A DNA stretch of 64,000 bases from contig CM029671.1 in the NCBI GenBank assembly GCA_017311315.1, forward strand, positions 24,432,227-24,496,226, written 5' to 3'. The notes under the pieces were generated by a model. It was not told the DNA's origin, searched no databases, and was given only the letters and a program-made list of their open reading frames with translations. The translations under genes and the position numbers were made by a program. The stretch is from Dendrocalamus latiflorus. Lineage: Eukaryota; Streptophyta; Magnoliopsida; Poales; Poaceae. Of the stretch, positions 12,263-24,729 are shown piece after piece. Each line of letters begins with the position of its first letter. Position 1 is the stretch's first letter.

Positions 12263-12569
12263 GATTGTGACATACCTAGGTACAAAAACGTCCTATTTCC
12301 TGCTACTTTTGCTGTAAACAAGAACACAGTTTGCAGTACTTCATCACTAGCATACTGAATTCAAACCCATCTAGATGAATAATGCAGGGCCTAAGGGCTT
12401 TTCGTTGTCGTCATACAGCACAGAAGTCAGCACCATCGAGCCCTTCCTGATCGATGAGAAGAGGATTACTCCCAAGCATGTGGTGTTCTGGGTTCACAAG
12501 AGGTTGGCTGGCCAAGGGATCCTTCCAGTCTGGAAGGAAGAGGAGGGGGAGGGGGAGGGTGCAGAGTAG

Positions 12570-13924
12570 CCATCACTCAAAAACAAATACATACACACCA
12601 GGTGATGTGGACACAAGTTGCTCTGCGTATACAATGTTCATGTCTAATTGTGAATCTGTAAAGCTGTAAATCTCATCTGCTCATATTACAGATAATTTTG
12701 ATGATCCTATTTGAGCTGCTGAATCTAGCATCATTTTCTTTGGGTGTCATGTAAAGTATATCATGATTGATGAGCAGCAAATATCTGTCTTGCTGTTGAA
12801 GTGAAGCCCATATGGGCCCCGCTGGGCTGGGCTGCGCCTGGCCGCCCTGGATTCTCTTGAAATGTTTCTCTCAATCAGCTACAATCGAAAACCATATTTT
12901 CCACTGCAAGGAAACAGCCAATGTCATCTGAAAGCTATGATGCCTGAAAATTATTATCCTGAAGTCCTACCTGTCGGACTCCATCTCCTTCAGTCCTTTG
13001 CCATTATCTGAAACGACCACATGCATAATCTCGCCGCGAGAAGAACAGAAATAAAATCGAATTGTTAGATATTTGGAATACACCAACATCCAAAAACAAT
13101 TTTCTTCCCAAAAAAAGTTCAAAAACAATAAAAATGAAAGTGGGAATCGTCATATGCAATGCAAGTGAAGCACCCTAAAGTTCGGTAAGTTTGACAACAT
13201 TCTTAGTCCATGCTCAAGCACCAATTTGCTGCAATGAATTTGAACATACTTTTTTATGCATACTAATGTTCGAAATTGTTCATTTTGGTTACATGGTGCA
13301 TGCTTGTATTTACTTGAAACCGGAGGCGATAGCAAACCAAGATAATTCAGTGACAATTCTAGACATGGGATCAACTTTATATGTGCGGTTGATTTGGCAT
13401 TTTGGCGTTCTATGAGAGTATATTAGATTCACAATAGCGTAGCTTAACATTTTGCATTAAGATATACTAAAATTTCTACCACAAAAATCCTTGAACAAAA
13501 CAAGATAACCAAGATATTTCCTCTTTGCCCCCCTCTCCTTTTCTTCTTCTACACCAACGCTGACACGGTGGCTCCGGGCCTGTTCGGCTGGCCTCCAGAC
13601 CGCCGGCTTTTCGCAGCCGCTACAGTACCTAACTTTCAAATAGAGTATTTTCTCAAGACGGGGTCTACAAGTTAAACGTAGTACACGTTAAAAGTCCAAC
13701 ATCTGTACCAACCAAAATTGCAAATGAGTATCGATCTCTCCGTAATCTGTATCGTAAACAGTCAAAATTCAAAATTTTCAGCCAAAAGTCATAAGCTGCA
13801 GCAAAAAAGAACAGGCCCGGATCCATCTCCTGCTACTTCGAAACCGAAAAAAGAACCTGAACTGAAGCACTGAACGCACGCACGCACACACTGCAGCAGT
13901 CAGCCACATCGCCCGCCAATCGCC
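12570..13924. other. Intergenic, no gene seen
   Basis: The LPA3 3' flank is followed by AT-rich intergenic DNA. Short open frames near 13150-13420 lack recognisable similarity. The last 150 bases, with CACGCACGCACACA, are the likely 5' UTR and promoter of the next gene. Confidence 0.5.
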
Positions 13925-16900
13925 ATGCTCGCCTACATCCTCCACGCCCCAGCCGCCGCCGTGCCCAGCCCCCTCTTCCTCCGCGCGCCGGCGGCGGCGA
14001 AGACCCCCTTCCTCCCCTCCCCCATCCGCCCTCGCCCGCCCAGGCGCGCCGCCGCGTTCGCCCTCGCCGGCGCCGCGGGCCCCATCACGGCGTCGCTGCT
14101 CGAGGGCCCCGTGCTGGTCTGGGCCGGCCGGCTCTGCCTCTACTACGCGCTCCTCCACGCCGGGCTCGCCGGCTCCCCGCGCAACCCCTTCCTCTCCTGC
14201 GGTAATGGCGCGAACACGACTGGTTCGATTCGTGCTGTTTGGTTTGGAAAGGCGGGGTTTTGATGTTTGCGTGACGCGCAGAGATTGGCGGTGAGGACGG
14301 CGCCGGGGGCAGCGACCTAGGGTTCTCCAAGTGGGCGGAGAAGCTCCGTGGCGGCGCCTCAGGTTTTGCATAGTTCCATTCAAATTTATTTATCTATTAT
14401 TCTCTATTAATTGTTTATTAAAAAGCCCATTAATTGTTTATGCTGAGTTTAGTATAACGTGCATACTTTGTGAAAGAATTATACAGTTTGGCATGAGGAG
14501 AATGTGGGTAAGAAAAATTATTCCTTTTCAGAACCTGTTGGACAGTGAGCTTTCTGCTAGCTACGAATGAGTAAAGTATATGGCAATAATCAGTTTTCCC
14601 ATCTTTGGATGGGGTTTGTCAATTTGGGACTGAAAATGTGGAAGACGCATTGTGAGGGTACGAGAAAGGGTCTTGTCGTAGATTAGAGGGCGGTTAACAT
14701 TGAGGTATAGAAAAAGGTAACAAGTTGCACAATGTCATGGGGGTCATGTGTTGGGACCTGGGTTGATACTTTTAGGGAAACCAGAACACGTTCGATTGGA
14801 TTTGTTCACTATTGGCATGAGAATCAGAATGTTTGACGTGTTTGCGGATAGAGGGTAAAACTTCTGGGAGGCTTTAAACAGAAGGTGCATGGGGTTTTTT
14901 GTAGACTTAACACCGTGAAAGGAGCTGACTTCTCACATTGGGGGAAAAACACACGGATTTGTAAAATCTAACATTTTGAATGGCTTTCCTTGTTAATTCT
15001 CACTTTGACAAAAGTATCACTATAAAGTTTTCATTTTCTAAGCATCCGTGTTGTGATGTGGAGGAAGACTTGATGTATTGTTTTTTCATTTAGCGAGTGG
15101 TCCTTTTTGTGGCATGAGAATATGAATGGAGCTGTAAAGAGTTGGAGCGAGGGAAAAAGAGATGGCAAGTGATGGTTCCACGAAAATATCATAAAACACG
15201 AAGAAAATGACTATAGTGAAGCTGAGTGGAAGCAGAGACAAACTTATTCAAGATATGCACAAGATACGAAATGTCAAAACGAGTGACACGAAGATAAACA
15301 AGACACCCAACAAGTTGATAGCGAGTAGGATTAGCAAGAGGCTCATCATCAGTGGGTCGAAGATGAACATTAAGCTTCATGGGAGTCTCAAATGTGCGCT
15401 GATCAGTAAGAGAAGTACAATAAAAAAGATCCTAAATATACTTTTCTTAGGATAGACAGAAACTTGCAGACGTAGAGATAACCTCAATCTCAAGGAAGTA
15501 GCGAAGAGGACCCAGATCAGACATGAGAAACTGTGCATTGAGACGCTCCTTGACAAAAGCGATGTACTGAGAATCATCTCTAATAATGATCATATCATTA
15601 ACATATAAAAGAAGTGTCCGACCATGAGGTGAAGTGTGAATAAAAAGAGTAGGATCATGAGCACTGCCAGAGAAACCAGCTGTAGCGATAACAGAAGAGA
15701 AACGATCAAATCAAACACGATGAGCTTACTTGAGGCCGTAAAGAGATCGGTGAAAGCGACAAACCATACCTCAGGAATAGAATACTCCGGTGGTGGCTGC
15801 ATATAAACCTCCTCACGTAGTTCACCATTGAGAAGGGCATTCTTGACATTAAGCTAAGAGATGGACCATGCTCGAATAGACGCCACAGCAAGAAGAGCGC
15901 AAACAGTGATCATGTGAGCCACAAGAGTAAAAATCCCATCATAACCACAACCATGCTCCTACTGAAAACCATGTACCACGAGACGAGCCTTGTAGCACTC
16001 AAGAGAACCATCAGGGCGACTCTAAGCCTTATAGACCCACTTGCACATAATAGGAGTAACATGCGCGGAAGAGGGACAAGATCCCATGTGCCAGTACGCT
16101 CAAGGGCAGCGATCTCCTCCGCCATCGCATGTTGCCACTCCTGATGAACAGCAGCATCACGATAAGAAGTTGGTTTGGCAATAGCAGCGGTAGCAAAACT
16201 AAAACACTCAAGAGGTCGAATAAACTGACGATCTCGAAGAGCATATCGAGGACAAGCCGAAGAAGATAACCCATCAGAAGAAGATAGCGCATAAGAAGAA
16301 TCATCAACTCACGGATGATGAGTGTAGTAGAGAGGGTAAGAAGGAACAAAGTCAGGAGGAACCTCTGGAGGAGGTGCTGGTAGCGAAGGAGGTGCTGGTA
16401 GTGAAGGAAGCGCCAGAGAGGCCGAATGCCATAGTGGTGGTGTGGTGACTATGGGAGTGGCAGGAAAAGTCAGGAAAGAAAGTGGCTTGACGATAGATGT
16501 TGGAGTAGAGGAATAAGAAGGACGAGGGTAGAAAGGACAAGATTCATCAAAAGTAACATCCCGAGAAATCTGCATCCGCCAACAGGATCCCAACAACGAT
16601 ATTCTTATGCTCAGTACTATAGCCCAAAAAATGCACTCCACGGACTGAGTGGTCAGCTTGGTGCACTCACGAGGTGCAAGAAGAACATAGCATACACACC
16701 CAAATAGCGAAGACTAAAATAATTAGGAGTCTTACCATAGAGACGCTCAACTGGGTTCCCACCCTGAAGAGCAAAAGAAGGCTGAATATTGATCAAGAAA
16801 GTGTCAGTAGAAATAACCTCAGGCCAAAAGTGTGGTGGAACAACATAAGCAAGCATAAGAGCACGTGCCGTCTCAAGAAAATGACGATGCTTTTGTTCAG

Positions 16901-18676
16901 TCACACCATTCTGTGCATGAGCACCAGGGCAACAAAGCTGAGAGAGAGTGCCCTGCTCGACAAGAAACCCACGAAGGGCTTTTGACAAGTACTTCCCAGT
17001 AGAATCAACACGACAAACACGAATAAGAGAGTCAAACTGAGCACAGATCGTGGTGACAAAATTCTTGTAGATGGATAAAACCTCTCTACGAGATGACATA
17101 AAATACATCTATGTGTGTGGAGAAAAATCATTAATAAAAATTATATAATATCGATAACCTCCTTTTGAAACAAAAGGAGCCGGACTCCAGACATCAGAAT
17201 GAATAAGATCAAAAGGACACTGCGACACCGATTCACTGGAAGGATAGGGGAGTTGAAGCTGTTTGCCAAGCTTATAACCCTGACAATTTAGAGAAGCATC
17301 ACCAAACACAACCCTGACGGCGAGCGCAATGGAGGCAAAACCAAGTGGCGGCGGCGGCTGGAGAAGATGAACCAGCGGCGGCAACAACTTGACGAAAACC
17401 CTAGGTTTGCTTTGATATCATATTAAGAATAGTTTTTGTATTCATCATGAGGTCAATGAGCCAATATATACACGTACAGGTATGATATATATGCAGAAAA
17501 CCCCTTATATAAAATGGAAAATACATAGCTAATAGTACACATCTAACACTTTTAAGCTATTGTAAATGTCAGTGCTTATATTGTTGTTAAAGTACTTCTC
17601 CAAAACTGAAGTTAATTCTGATTCCAAGTTCTGAGTGTGACTATTTTTCCTGAAATGGAATACCTTTGTTTTATTAAAAAGGTTGAAGAATCCATTTTTT
17701 TTGTGTCAAATCTTACCAAACCAGGATCAGAATGTTTCTCTTTTCAATATAAATATAATAGACTTCAAGGTGCATTTGTGGTGCTTTTAGTGTTAGATTT
17801 TCATATATATTTTATCTATGAGAAGAGCCAGAACATAACCCAACTACCCAAGTAGTATGACTAAATCAGTTCACATGAGAAGTATAATGCTTTTGATAAA
17901 CATTGGAAAATTTTGGATCCAAAGTTGTACATATGTGTCGTTGATATCTAGTGTTTTTCATGGCTTGATGTCTTGAATTTTGATGAGGACACAATTTATG
18001 GAAATATTGTAGATGGAACATATCTAGTTCACTACTTTGTGTGATATCATGGACAAGGATCCTGCTGATATCTACTTTTTATGGTTACATACACAAGGAG
18101 GTGAATGAATCTAGTGCTTGTTCTTGTTGATCAGGTGACAAAGAAGCTCAGGATAAGAGGAAGCTAGTTAGTAAATGGAGACCAACAACCAAAGGCACAC
18201 TCAAGAGAACTTACCGAATTCGTTCAAAGGAAGAAGGCCGACGCATTCTCAAAGAAATTGCTTCAGTTCTGTCTGAAGATGACCACTTTGTAGATGCTTC
18301 CAGTCACAAGGTGATTTCATTTCTTGAGCGAGGGCAAATACATTTCTCTGGCCCCATTGTCTTATAGATTCCTAATATATTGCTTCACATTCACATATGA
18401 AAAACAGAGATATTAGAAATGTTTCTTGTGCTTGTTCCAAAATCGTTGCCCTCTTAACTGAATGTTGTAACTTCTAATCAGGGTTGTCAAATAAGGAGGG
18501 AAAGTGCGCATGGAGAGAGCGTATGCTGCTACAATGTAAGAGCTTTGTTCGATGAGCTTCCTACTCCGCACATAGTTCTGGAGATTACAGCTTTTCCTGC
18601 TGGACCTCTTACTGATAATGACTACCGCAAGGCCGAGAGGCTCGAAATGGTGCTGAGGATGAGTGCTTCCATTTAA
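13925..18676 (+). CDS. Conserved plant protein of unknown function, probably plastid-targeted
   Basis: A four-exon gene reads without interruption: 13925-14201, 14282-14362, 18135-18310 and 18482-18676. Introns have GT-AG ends and compatible phases (1, 1, 0), giving 242 residues. The N-terminus (MLAYILHAPAAAVPSPLF, then Arg/Pro/Ala-rich sequence) looks like a transit peptide. A hydrophobic stretch follows near residues 45-75. The C-terminal half is the conserved part: a basic region with LVSKWRPTTKGTLKR, then CQIRRESAHGESVCCYNVR and DELPTPHIVLEITAFPAGP. I recognise this as a family conserved in plants but know no function. Intron 2 (3.8 kb) contains an antisense copia remnant with no visible damage to splice sites. 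Confidence 0.85.
15189..17548 (-). mobile_element. Truncated Ty1/copia retrotransposon, antisense in an intron
   Basis: On the minus strand the order is LTR (17548-17421, 128 bp, starting TGTTAGATGTG), a primer-binding-site-like TGATATCAAAGC at 17420-17409, and pol remnants. These comprise pre-integrase and integrase sequence (about 17387-16653, with a THFWPE-like motif read as PPHFWPE), decayed reverse transcriptase (about 16140-15550, with AEEIAALERTGTWDLVPLP), and the start of RNase H near 15380-15189. Many stops and frameshifts are present. The 3' LTR and end of RNase H are missing. Confidence 0.8.
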
Positions 18677-19572
18677 ATCTGAAGACCCATTTTCCACTTC
18701 ACCTTATGACATTTTGCCCAAGTTGTAAATTGTGCACCAATGGGCCTGTAAATCGATGCAGTGTGGCTAAGAACTTCCTGTAAAACCCGAGATCTGCTCA
18801 GGTTTTCTAGGAATTTGAGCTCAAGAACTCGTTCTGTACTTACGCGTTACCGACCTTCCTTTTTGAGGGCGTCACACTTAATTTTCAACTTTCAAGTGAC
18901 TAATTCTTGGATTTTATCTTCTGCCTGACACGTCACCGTTACTGTTCAGTTCTAACATGTCTATACTGCTGCCTGTAAAGAGGGATTAAATGCCCAAACT
19001 ATTACTCTCTTGGTATCAGAAGCTAAACTTTTCCAATGAACGTGTAGTGTGACCTAAGAAAGACTCCCAAGTCATTCAACCTAACTCCCAGCCCAGCAAC
19101 TCCTCAATTAGTAGAATAGGTTAAGTCAAACAAAATATATGTTGCTGATCTCGCTTTGTTTTCCTTTTTCCGGGGGTCAGAAATGTGTTGATCATGTACT
19201 AATCGATATCATTTTCAAGTTCTTGTTGCAAGCCCATGTTCTAGAGTCCCAACGTGAAGTGTGGTACGTTGTCACATCGAATGCAAAAGCTGATAGAAAC
19301 CGGCAGGCAGCCAGGTACTAAAATCAGATGATGCAAATTTGCAAAGCCAGCCTAGCAGGCATAAAGCAAAAGACACAAGTCACTGGACCATAACAGCATA
19401 GTTCGAGGCTTTCACCAGAGAATTCAGTACAAGATACACCAGGTAAGGATTTCAGTGTCCAGTGTGACAGTGTCCACAAACAAAGCCATCAGTCCATTAG
19501 TGCTTGTAATTACAGGGAACTCAAAAGTAGTCACACATGCTTGGTTCATCTGAGACTGAAACTACATTTCCA
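18677..19572. other. Convergent 3' UTRs and spacer
   Basis: The gap lies between two convergent genes. Bases just after 18676 are the 3' UTR of the upstream gene, and those before 19572 should hold the NF-YA 3' UTR. No other feature is seen. Confidence 0.5.
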
Positions 19573-22094
19573 TTATGTATTCATAAGCCAAGGATGAGTT
19601 GCCACCGGCAGTGCACCAGAATGATGCTTTACCTCATTATGGAAACACTGGTGCATGCCGTTAGCAGCCAGGTTTGCGTCTCCTCCATTTTGCGCGCTGA
19701 AGTTCACTACGGGACGGAAGCCAGCCGAGGGAAAGCGGATGCGCTCCTGGTTATGCAGCATTTTGCCTGCTGCTGAAGGTGCGCAAGTGGGGCCACTTTG
19801 ATGGCATGTGTTCTTGCCAAGAACCTTTGTGCAGCTTGCACCACCTGATGCCTGCGGCTGCTGTTTCTGCTCCTCGAGCTGCTTTGTGTTGAGGAACTGC
19901 CCTCCTGATCCACGAGCTCGCTTCATGGCATGACGATGCCGAGATTCATGAAGGTATGGCTGAGATGAAAGGGACATTGTTATAACAGGTATTTGCCAGG
20001 TAAAACGTATAGCTAAGTAACTGGGTAAGTGCCTTCAGAAATTAAAATGCACAAGAATAATTGTGCACCCATGTTACTCTTAAGGGAGTGGTTTGCGGCA
20101 CAAGTTTCAACTGATATTTTGCTCAAGAAAGTTAAGTAAACAGAAATTTTGTACTTAATGCCTCTGGCAAAGTTTTGATCAATGAATAGCATTAGAATGT
20201 CCTCCAGAGTCCAGATAGCCCTCTGAATATGATCAAAGACGGAATAATGAATTTGTAGTTGTAGGGGGTGCAGCAGTAAGCAAGTACCAAAGGACTAGCA
20301 GAAACATCTCTTTTACGAAAACTGTACCAGGAAAAAATGAAACTTCCTTAGTATTACCTTCCGACCTTTCACCAGCTTATTTTGGGCCTCCAATTTAGCA
20401 CGTATGTGCCTCCTCCTAAGAATTGCATGATATTGCTTTGCATTAACAAATATTGGCTCTTCTGCTGCAGGCTCAACAGGCAATGGCACTCGAGAGTTTG
20501 TTGTACCATTTTGCTGGCCATGAACCTGGGTAAATAATACACAAACTTAAAATTGTTAATGCAGGGCCAAAAGTTTTTTAAAAAAAATGGAAAGGGTTTG
20601 CTGACATGCATGAAACAATGTGCCATAATTATGTGCAAGCAGACAGAATTGTTGTAGGATGGAAATATGGTTTCACATAATCATATTCCTTAATGTCTTT
20701 TATCAGATGTGCTCATAAATGGTTTCCACTTTTAGTTCTCAACCAATCAGTAATGCCGAAGTCTTTAATCTAAAAAAGACGAAAGAATTGTTTGCACATT
20801 CGTCTCTTTCATTTGAAAGCACTCTTTTTGACATTTGGTGTTGCTTGCTTCTGAACAATAATTGAGTTCAACAATAAGGAGGCAGAAAGAATATCCTTCA
20901 CAACAGGGCTTCATAAATCATTAGTCATAACTGCCAACCTACCAGAATGAATGAGATCTCTAAAATTCAACAAACCGCAAATGAATCGAAGAGAAAATTA
21001 TTGTGTGATCTTATCACCTTGAACTGTGAAAGATTTTACAGAATGTGGTGTGAAAACTAAAAAACTAGAGTGAACTTACAATGGCATGTGGAGCATATCC
21101 TGTCAATACCCCACCATAATAAGCATCAGCGGTATAAGGAATACAGGCCTAGAACACAATGTAGCTGGTCAACTGAAAGCAGCATATAAAATTTAAGAGG
21201 GCAAAAATTCTCATGATGACATGAACTTACAAAGGATTGATTGTAGTTGAGCTTTGGACGGGAAAAAACAGCTCCTGGGTTCCCCAAGGATAATACTGAC
21301 TTTCTCATGTCCTGATTATGCTTCCCATGACCATCATCATTGTCTGAAGAAAAAAGCAACCTAACTTTTAGTATGAAGGTCTAGTTGCAGTAATTCACCT
21401 CACTATAAATAAGACTTGCACTGGGAACATTATTAGAGAGAAGTCACTAACAAAGTGAAAGACCCATTGAAACTTTTGATATTTCAGAATTCACAAAAGA
21501 TGAGTTAAGCCATTGGTGAGAAGCAACAGGAGTGAGGAAAAATTAAAATACATGCATAATGCATTACATACAACACAGGTGACAAAATATTGTGTTTTCA
21601 CTCATATGAACTATCACTCAATTCTTCTCTGAGTCCCAATGAGGATTATTCATGAAAGCACTAACAAAGAACTCACACAATCTGAAAAAGGTCTTAACAC
21701 CACTTACAACCAGTCAACCACCATGAGCTGCCAGCACTACAATATACCTAAGCTTGTAAAGAATTGTTAAAGGAATCTCAATACATTCAACCTGGAGCTA
21801 TCATCACATCCCTAGTGAAATAATGGCAGACCTAGAAGCAGCATCCCAAATGTGTTTTAAGAAAAAGAGAGGGAGTTGAAGAGAAGAAAATGTTACTGAC
21901 ATAAGAGCTAAAACTACAGGGAAACTGGATTACTAGTGTGACAATGTGGTTAAAGATAATGCATTACCAGATTGTGTTGAGGTCTGTTGCTCATTTAGAC
22001 TGCTGTCACTCATTGCAGATGCTTCTTGGTGAGACCGGCCAGACTTGGTTGATGAGGAGTCTTGGTCGTAGATTTTATGACCTACCTGTTTCAT
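19573..22094 (-). CDS. NF-YA (HAP2) CCAAT-box transcription factor subunit
   Basis: Five coding exons on the minus strand are 22094-21968, 21343-21231, 21148-21080, 20525-20358 and 19959-19573, giving 287 residues with consistent phases and GT-AG sites. NF-YA joins NF-YB/NF-YC and inserts into CCAAT DNA in the nucleus. The subunit-interaction helix lies near residues 125-159 (EEPIFVNAKQYHAILRRRH... to KGRK). The DNA-binding segment follows at about 160-185 (PYLHESRHRHAMKRARGSGG). The first exon, starting MKQVGHKIYDQDSSS, fits the grass orthologue type. Two oddities are visible. The usual GGRFLNTK reads GGQFLNTK, and the C-terminus runs through a miR169-like site, apparently after a small frameshift. 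A leader intron (22141-23821) separates a noncoding exon. A uORF overlaps the start codon. Confidence 0.93.
19585..19605 (-). promoter_or_regulatory. miR169-type target site in NF-YA
   Basis: The plus strand reads AGCCAAGGATGAGTTGCC at 19586-19603, nearly identical to the core of miR169. The NF-YA mRNA is therefore almost fully complementary to it. miR169 regulation of NF-YA mRNAs is established in plants, with the site normally in the 3' UTR. Here it lies inside the predicted reading frame, ending about 10 bases before the stop codon. Confidence 0.85.
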
Positions 22095-22129
22095 CTGATA
22101 ACCATTCCCTGACAGGAAATCCTACGCAT
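22091..22129 (-). promoter_or_regulatory. Upstream ORF overlapping the NF-YA start codon
   Basis: In the leader, an ATG at 22129 opens a 12-codon frame that ends in TGA at 22093-22091. The stop overlaps the main ATG (22094-22092) as ATGA. This arrangement would allow termination and re-initiation and probably lowers translation of NF-YA. An in-frame TAG upstream of the main ATG confirms that the main frame cannot start earlier. Confidence 0.55.
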
Positions 22130-22140
22130 GTAGAAGGTAG

Positions 22141-24500
22141 CTGATAAGTTTGTTATTTGTGGTGTAGCAAGCCAGTAACCCTCAGGGTTCCACCATAAAT
22201 AGCAACTTCTTACATGGTTGGACATAGGATGGACTGGGTGATCCTCCATCTCGCAAAAGCGTTAGCATTATAAGATGGTATCACTTAGCTCCAAGCAACA
22301 TTTTACCTCAGGAACTTCCAAGAAACCAGATGAATTGGCACCTCAAGCAATCTTCATGACAAATTGCCAACATTAAATCAGACGAATTGACAATGACATG
22401 GTAACAAACAAGACTGATCGATGGCAACCCCCTATTACTTTGATGTACAGTCATAAAAAAGAATTTGATTATGCATAGTCACTTACAGTGTGCTAGACAA
22501 AAGATATTACAACACACCAGAGTCCAGACAGTCAGACATACATATGAAAGTATGAAACCATGTGGGATAAATAATTGGAAATATCAGAATCATAAAAGTA
22601 AATAAAAGACCTAGAAAGATAACCATTCCAAAGAAGAAACAACATGCAGAGCATCCTGCCACAACTAGACAGGCATACAATTCTGAAACTACCTGATCCA
22701 AGGGAACGAGCAAAAGTGCCCAGCAGATCTACAATTCGAACATATCTAGCCTAACAAGCATCATCCTAGAGCCAATTTAACAAGACAGACACAATGCCCT
22801 CAACTGGTGGTTTCCAAATTTATGTATAACGCATACTATCAACAAGGCCTTACAGCCCTCCATTTTCAATAAAATTAACCAAGAACCAAATGCAAGTAAT
22901 GTTATTTTCCACAGCGATAATTCCTCTAACAATCAAGAAAGGCATGTTATTTCCCATGCGGGGTTCCTTTTAGCTTCTTTCAGACTTGCGCATGATCCTG
23001 AGAATTCCTACCTCGAAATAATGATTGCTCTCTTCCCTCGGGGCAACTCAGTCCTACTTCTATATCACTCTCAGATTTACATTTATTGCATGCAGAGCAC
23101 GAAGAGAAATCCTAGACTAGTTTCAGTGGAATACGCTGAGTCCAAATTTTCAATCCCAGAAGTCTCAGAAGAACTTTTTGGAATTTCCTATTAACTTGGT
23201 CTAATCAAACCTAACAAGCACAATATTGATGAGAAAGTTAAATCACAGTGATAAAACAAAGATAGCACAGCAATCATTTAGCTCCCATCAACAATTTCAC
23301 ACATTGACAAGCTTAATTGGACACTATCCATATGTACTAGCATCTATTTTCTTATTCTCAAGGAAGGAGACTATTATGACACAGCTAAATCAATCAGAAT
23401 CACCGGAAACCGTCACAATTCACCAAAAATTTTAGCTTCAAGCCACCAAATCCTGCAAAAGGGAGGTCAGATTTCATCCACTCCACGGCATAAAACACCA
23501 TTCCCACGCATGCCATATTACAGTGGCCAACAGGGGAGCTTTGACTTCCCAGAAAGCACACACATCTTGTGACGCCGAACCAGGCTAAAGCTCATCCCAA
23601 GCAAGCGTATGGTCAAGAACCAAAATTATGCAGCACCAACCAAGAAAATGACACAAAAAAAAAAGGAACTCCAAATTTCCGAGAAGCAGACCAAGAAAAC
23701 GAATGAGGAAAATCATGAGGGATAAGAATTGAATCAAATCAGCAGCCGAGTAAGAATATGGCATGTCGTAATCAAGAACCAAGAAACCACTCCAGGAAAG
23801 GAAAACAGAAGAGACAGCTACCAGTCAGAATGGTGCATGCAAGAACATAATTGAGGATTTCTCGGAGGGGGCAGGACAACAATACCTCTCCCTTATCTTC
23901 CCTTCAAATTCCTCTTCCTATGTCCTCTCTAGTGAACCCTTCTGAGACCGAGAAAAATCATGGGCGAAGAAGAAATACGAAGCATGAAGAAGAGGGGACT
24001 GTTTCCTCTTGCTGCCAAATATGCGACCTATTGAATAACTTCTTTTCTGGTTTTTTTTCCAGTTTAGCTCCCATCGGTTGGGCTTAAGCTTCTGACTTCC
24101 AGCTTATTTTTCACTATTTATAAATTTTGTCTTTTTCTGAACTTTTGGCTTTTTGTTGAGCTTTTTTGCCGGTTCTTTTTTCCCGTATTTGTTTGTATTA
24201 TACGTAATGGGCTAACATATTTTTTATATTTTTAAATTTTTTTAAATTTAATTATGCTAAATAAGCCTCCGTCAGCTACAGTGTTTTCAGCCATGAGCTT
24301 TTAAGCCCAACCAATCACCACCATGTTCCGGTAAAATAAAGAAAAATGTTTGGCCTTCCCACCGCTACTCACACTGTCACACGCACTGATGCACAAACAT
24401 GTGTCTAAACTGTCATATACATATTCAACACCGTATCGGATACAAATACGGCTCGGACACTAGTCGGTGCCGTGTCGACTGAATTTCAAATAAATTTTAA
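22141..24500 (-). other. NF-YA leader intron, noncoding exon and promoter region
   Basis: A probable leader intron runs from 23821 (CTG|GTAGCTGTC) to 22141 (TTATCAG). The 5' noncoding exon would be 23822 to about 24010. Upstream, 24100-24500 is AT-rich with no gene. Short open frames inside the intron have no similarity I recognise. Exon limits are inferred from splice signals only. Confidence 0.45.
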
Positions 24501-24729
24501 TTTTTTAAACCACCAACACATGTTGAACACGGCAATTACACGAGTCAATACAGCTCAGGACACAGGCGAGGAAATGGCCCAGGAAAGGCCCGCTCACACC
24601 GTGCCCTAACCCTACTCGCGTGCTCTCGCTTCCTCCCATGCGCCATATCCCCCATTCCCAGCCGGCGTCCTCCAGTGTGCTCCTCGCCGTCACCCATCGC
24701 CGTTCGCTGTTGCCCACATCTCACCGCCT

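Larger units (their letters stand above)
7350..12569 (+). pseudogene. LPA3: LPA3 (DUF2996) plastid protein gene, disrupted
   Basis: The parts match the plant LOW PSII ACCUMULATION 3 family, plastid proteins that assist photosystem II assembly (function from family knowledge). Exon 1, 7350-7518, encodes a Ser/Arg/Ala-rich transit peptide. Exon 2, 7691-7885, encodes the Lys/Pro/Ala linker and then EEVIPPLKAALEAEEDV. The last exon, 12388-12569, encodes PKGFSLSSYSTEVSTIEPF and the C-terminus. Three defects are visible. The expected ATG is GTG at 7350, with an in-frame TAG just upstream. An extra A in the AAAA run at 7776-7779 shifts frame inside exon 2; without it the exon is 194 nt and in phase. 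The middle exon (expected to carry a YYFWAFFP-like stretch) is not found. The intron between 7886 and 12387 holds a small Helitron and a 3.5-kb LTR. A pseudogene is most likely. Confidence 0.82.
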
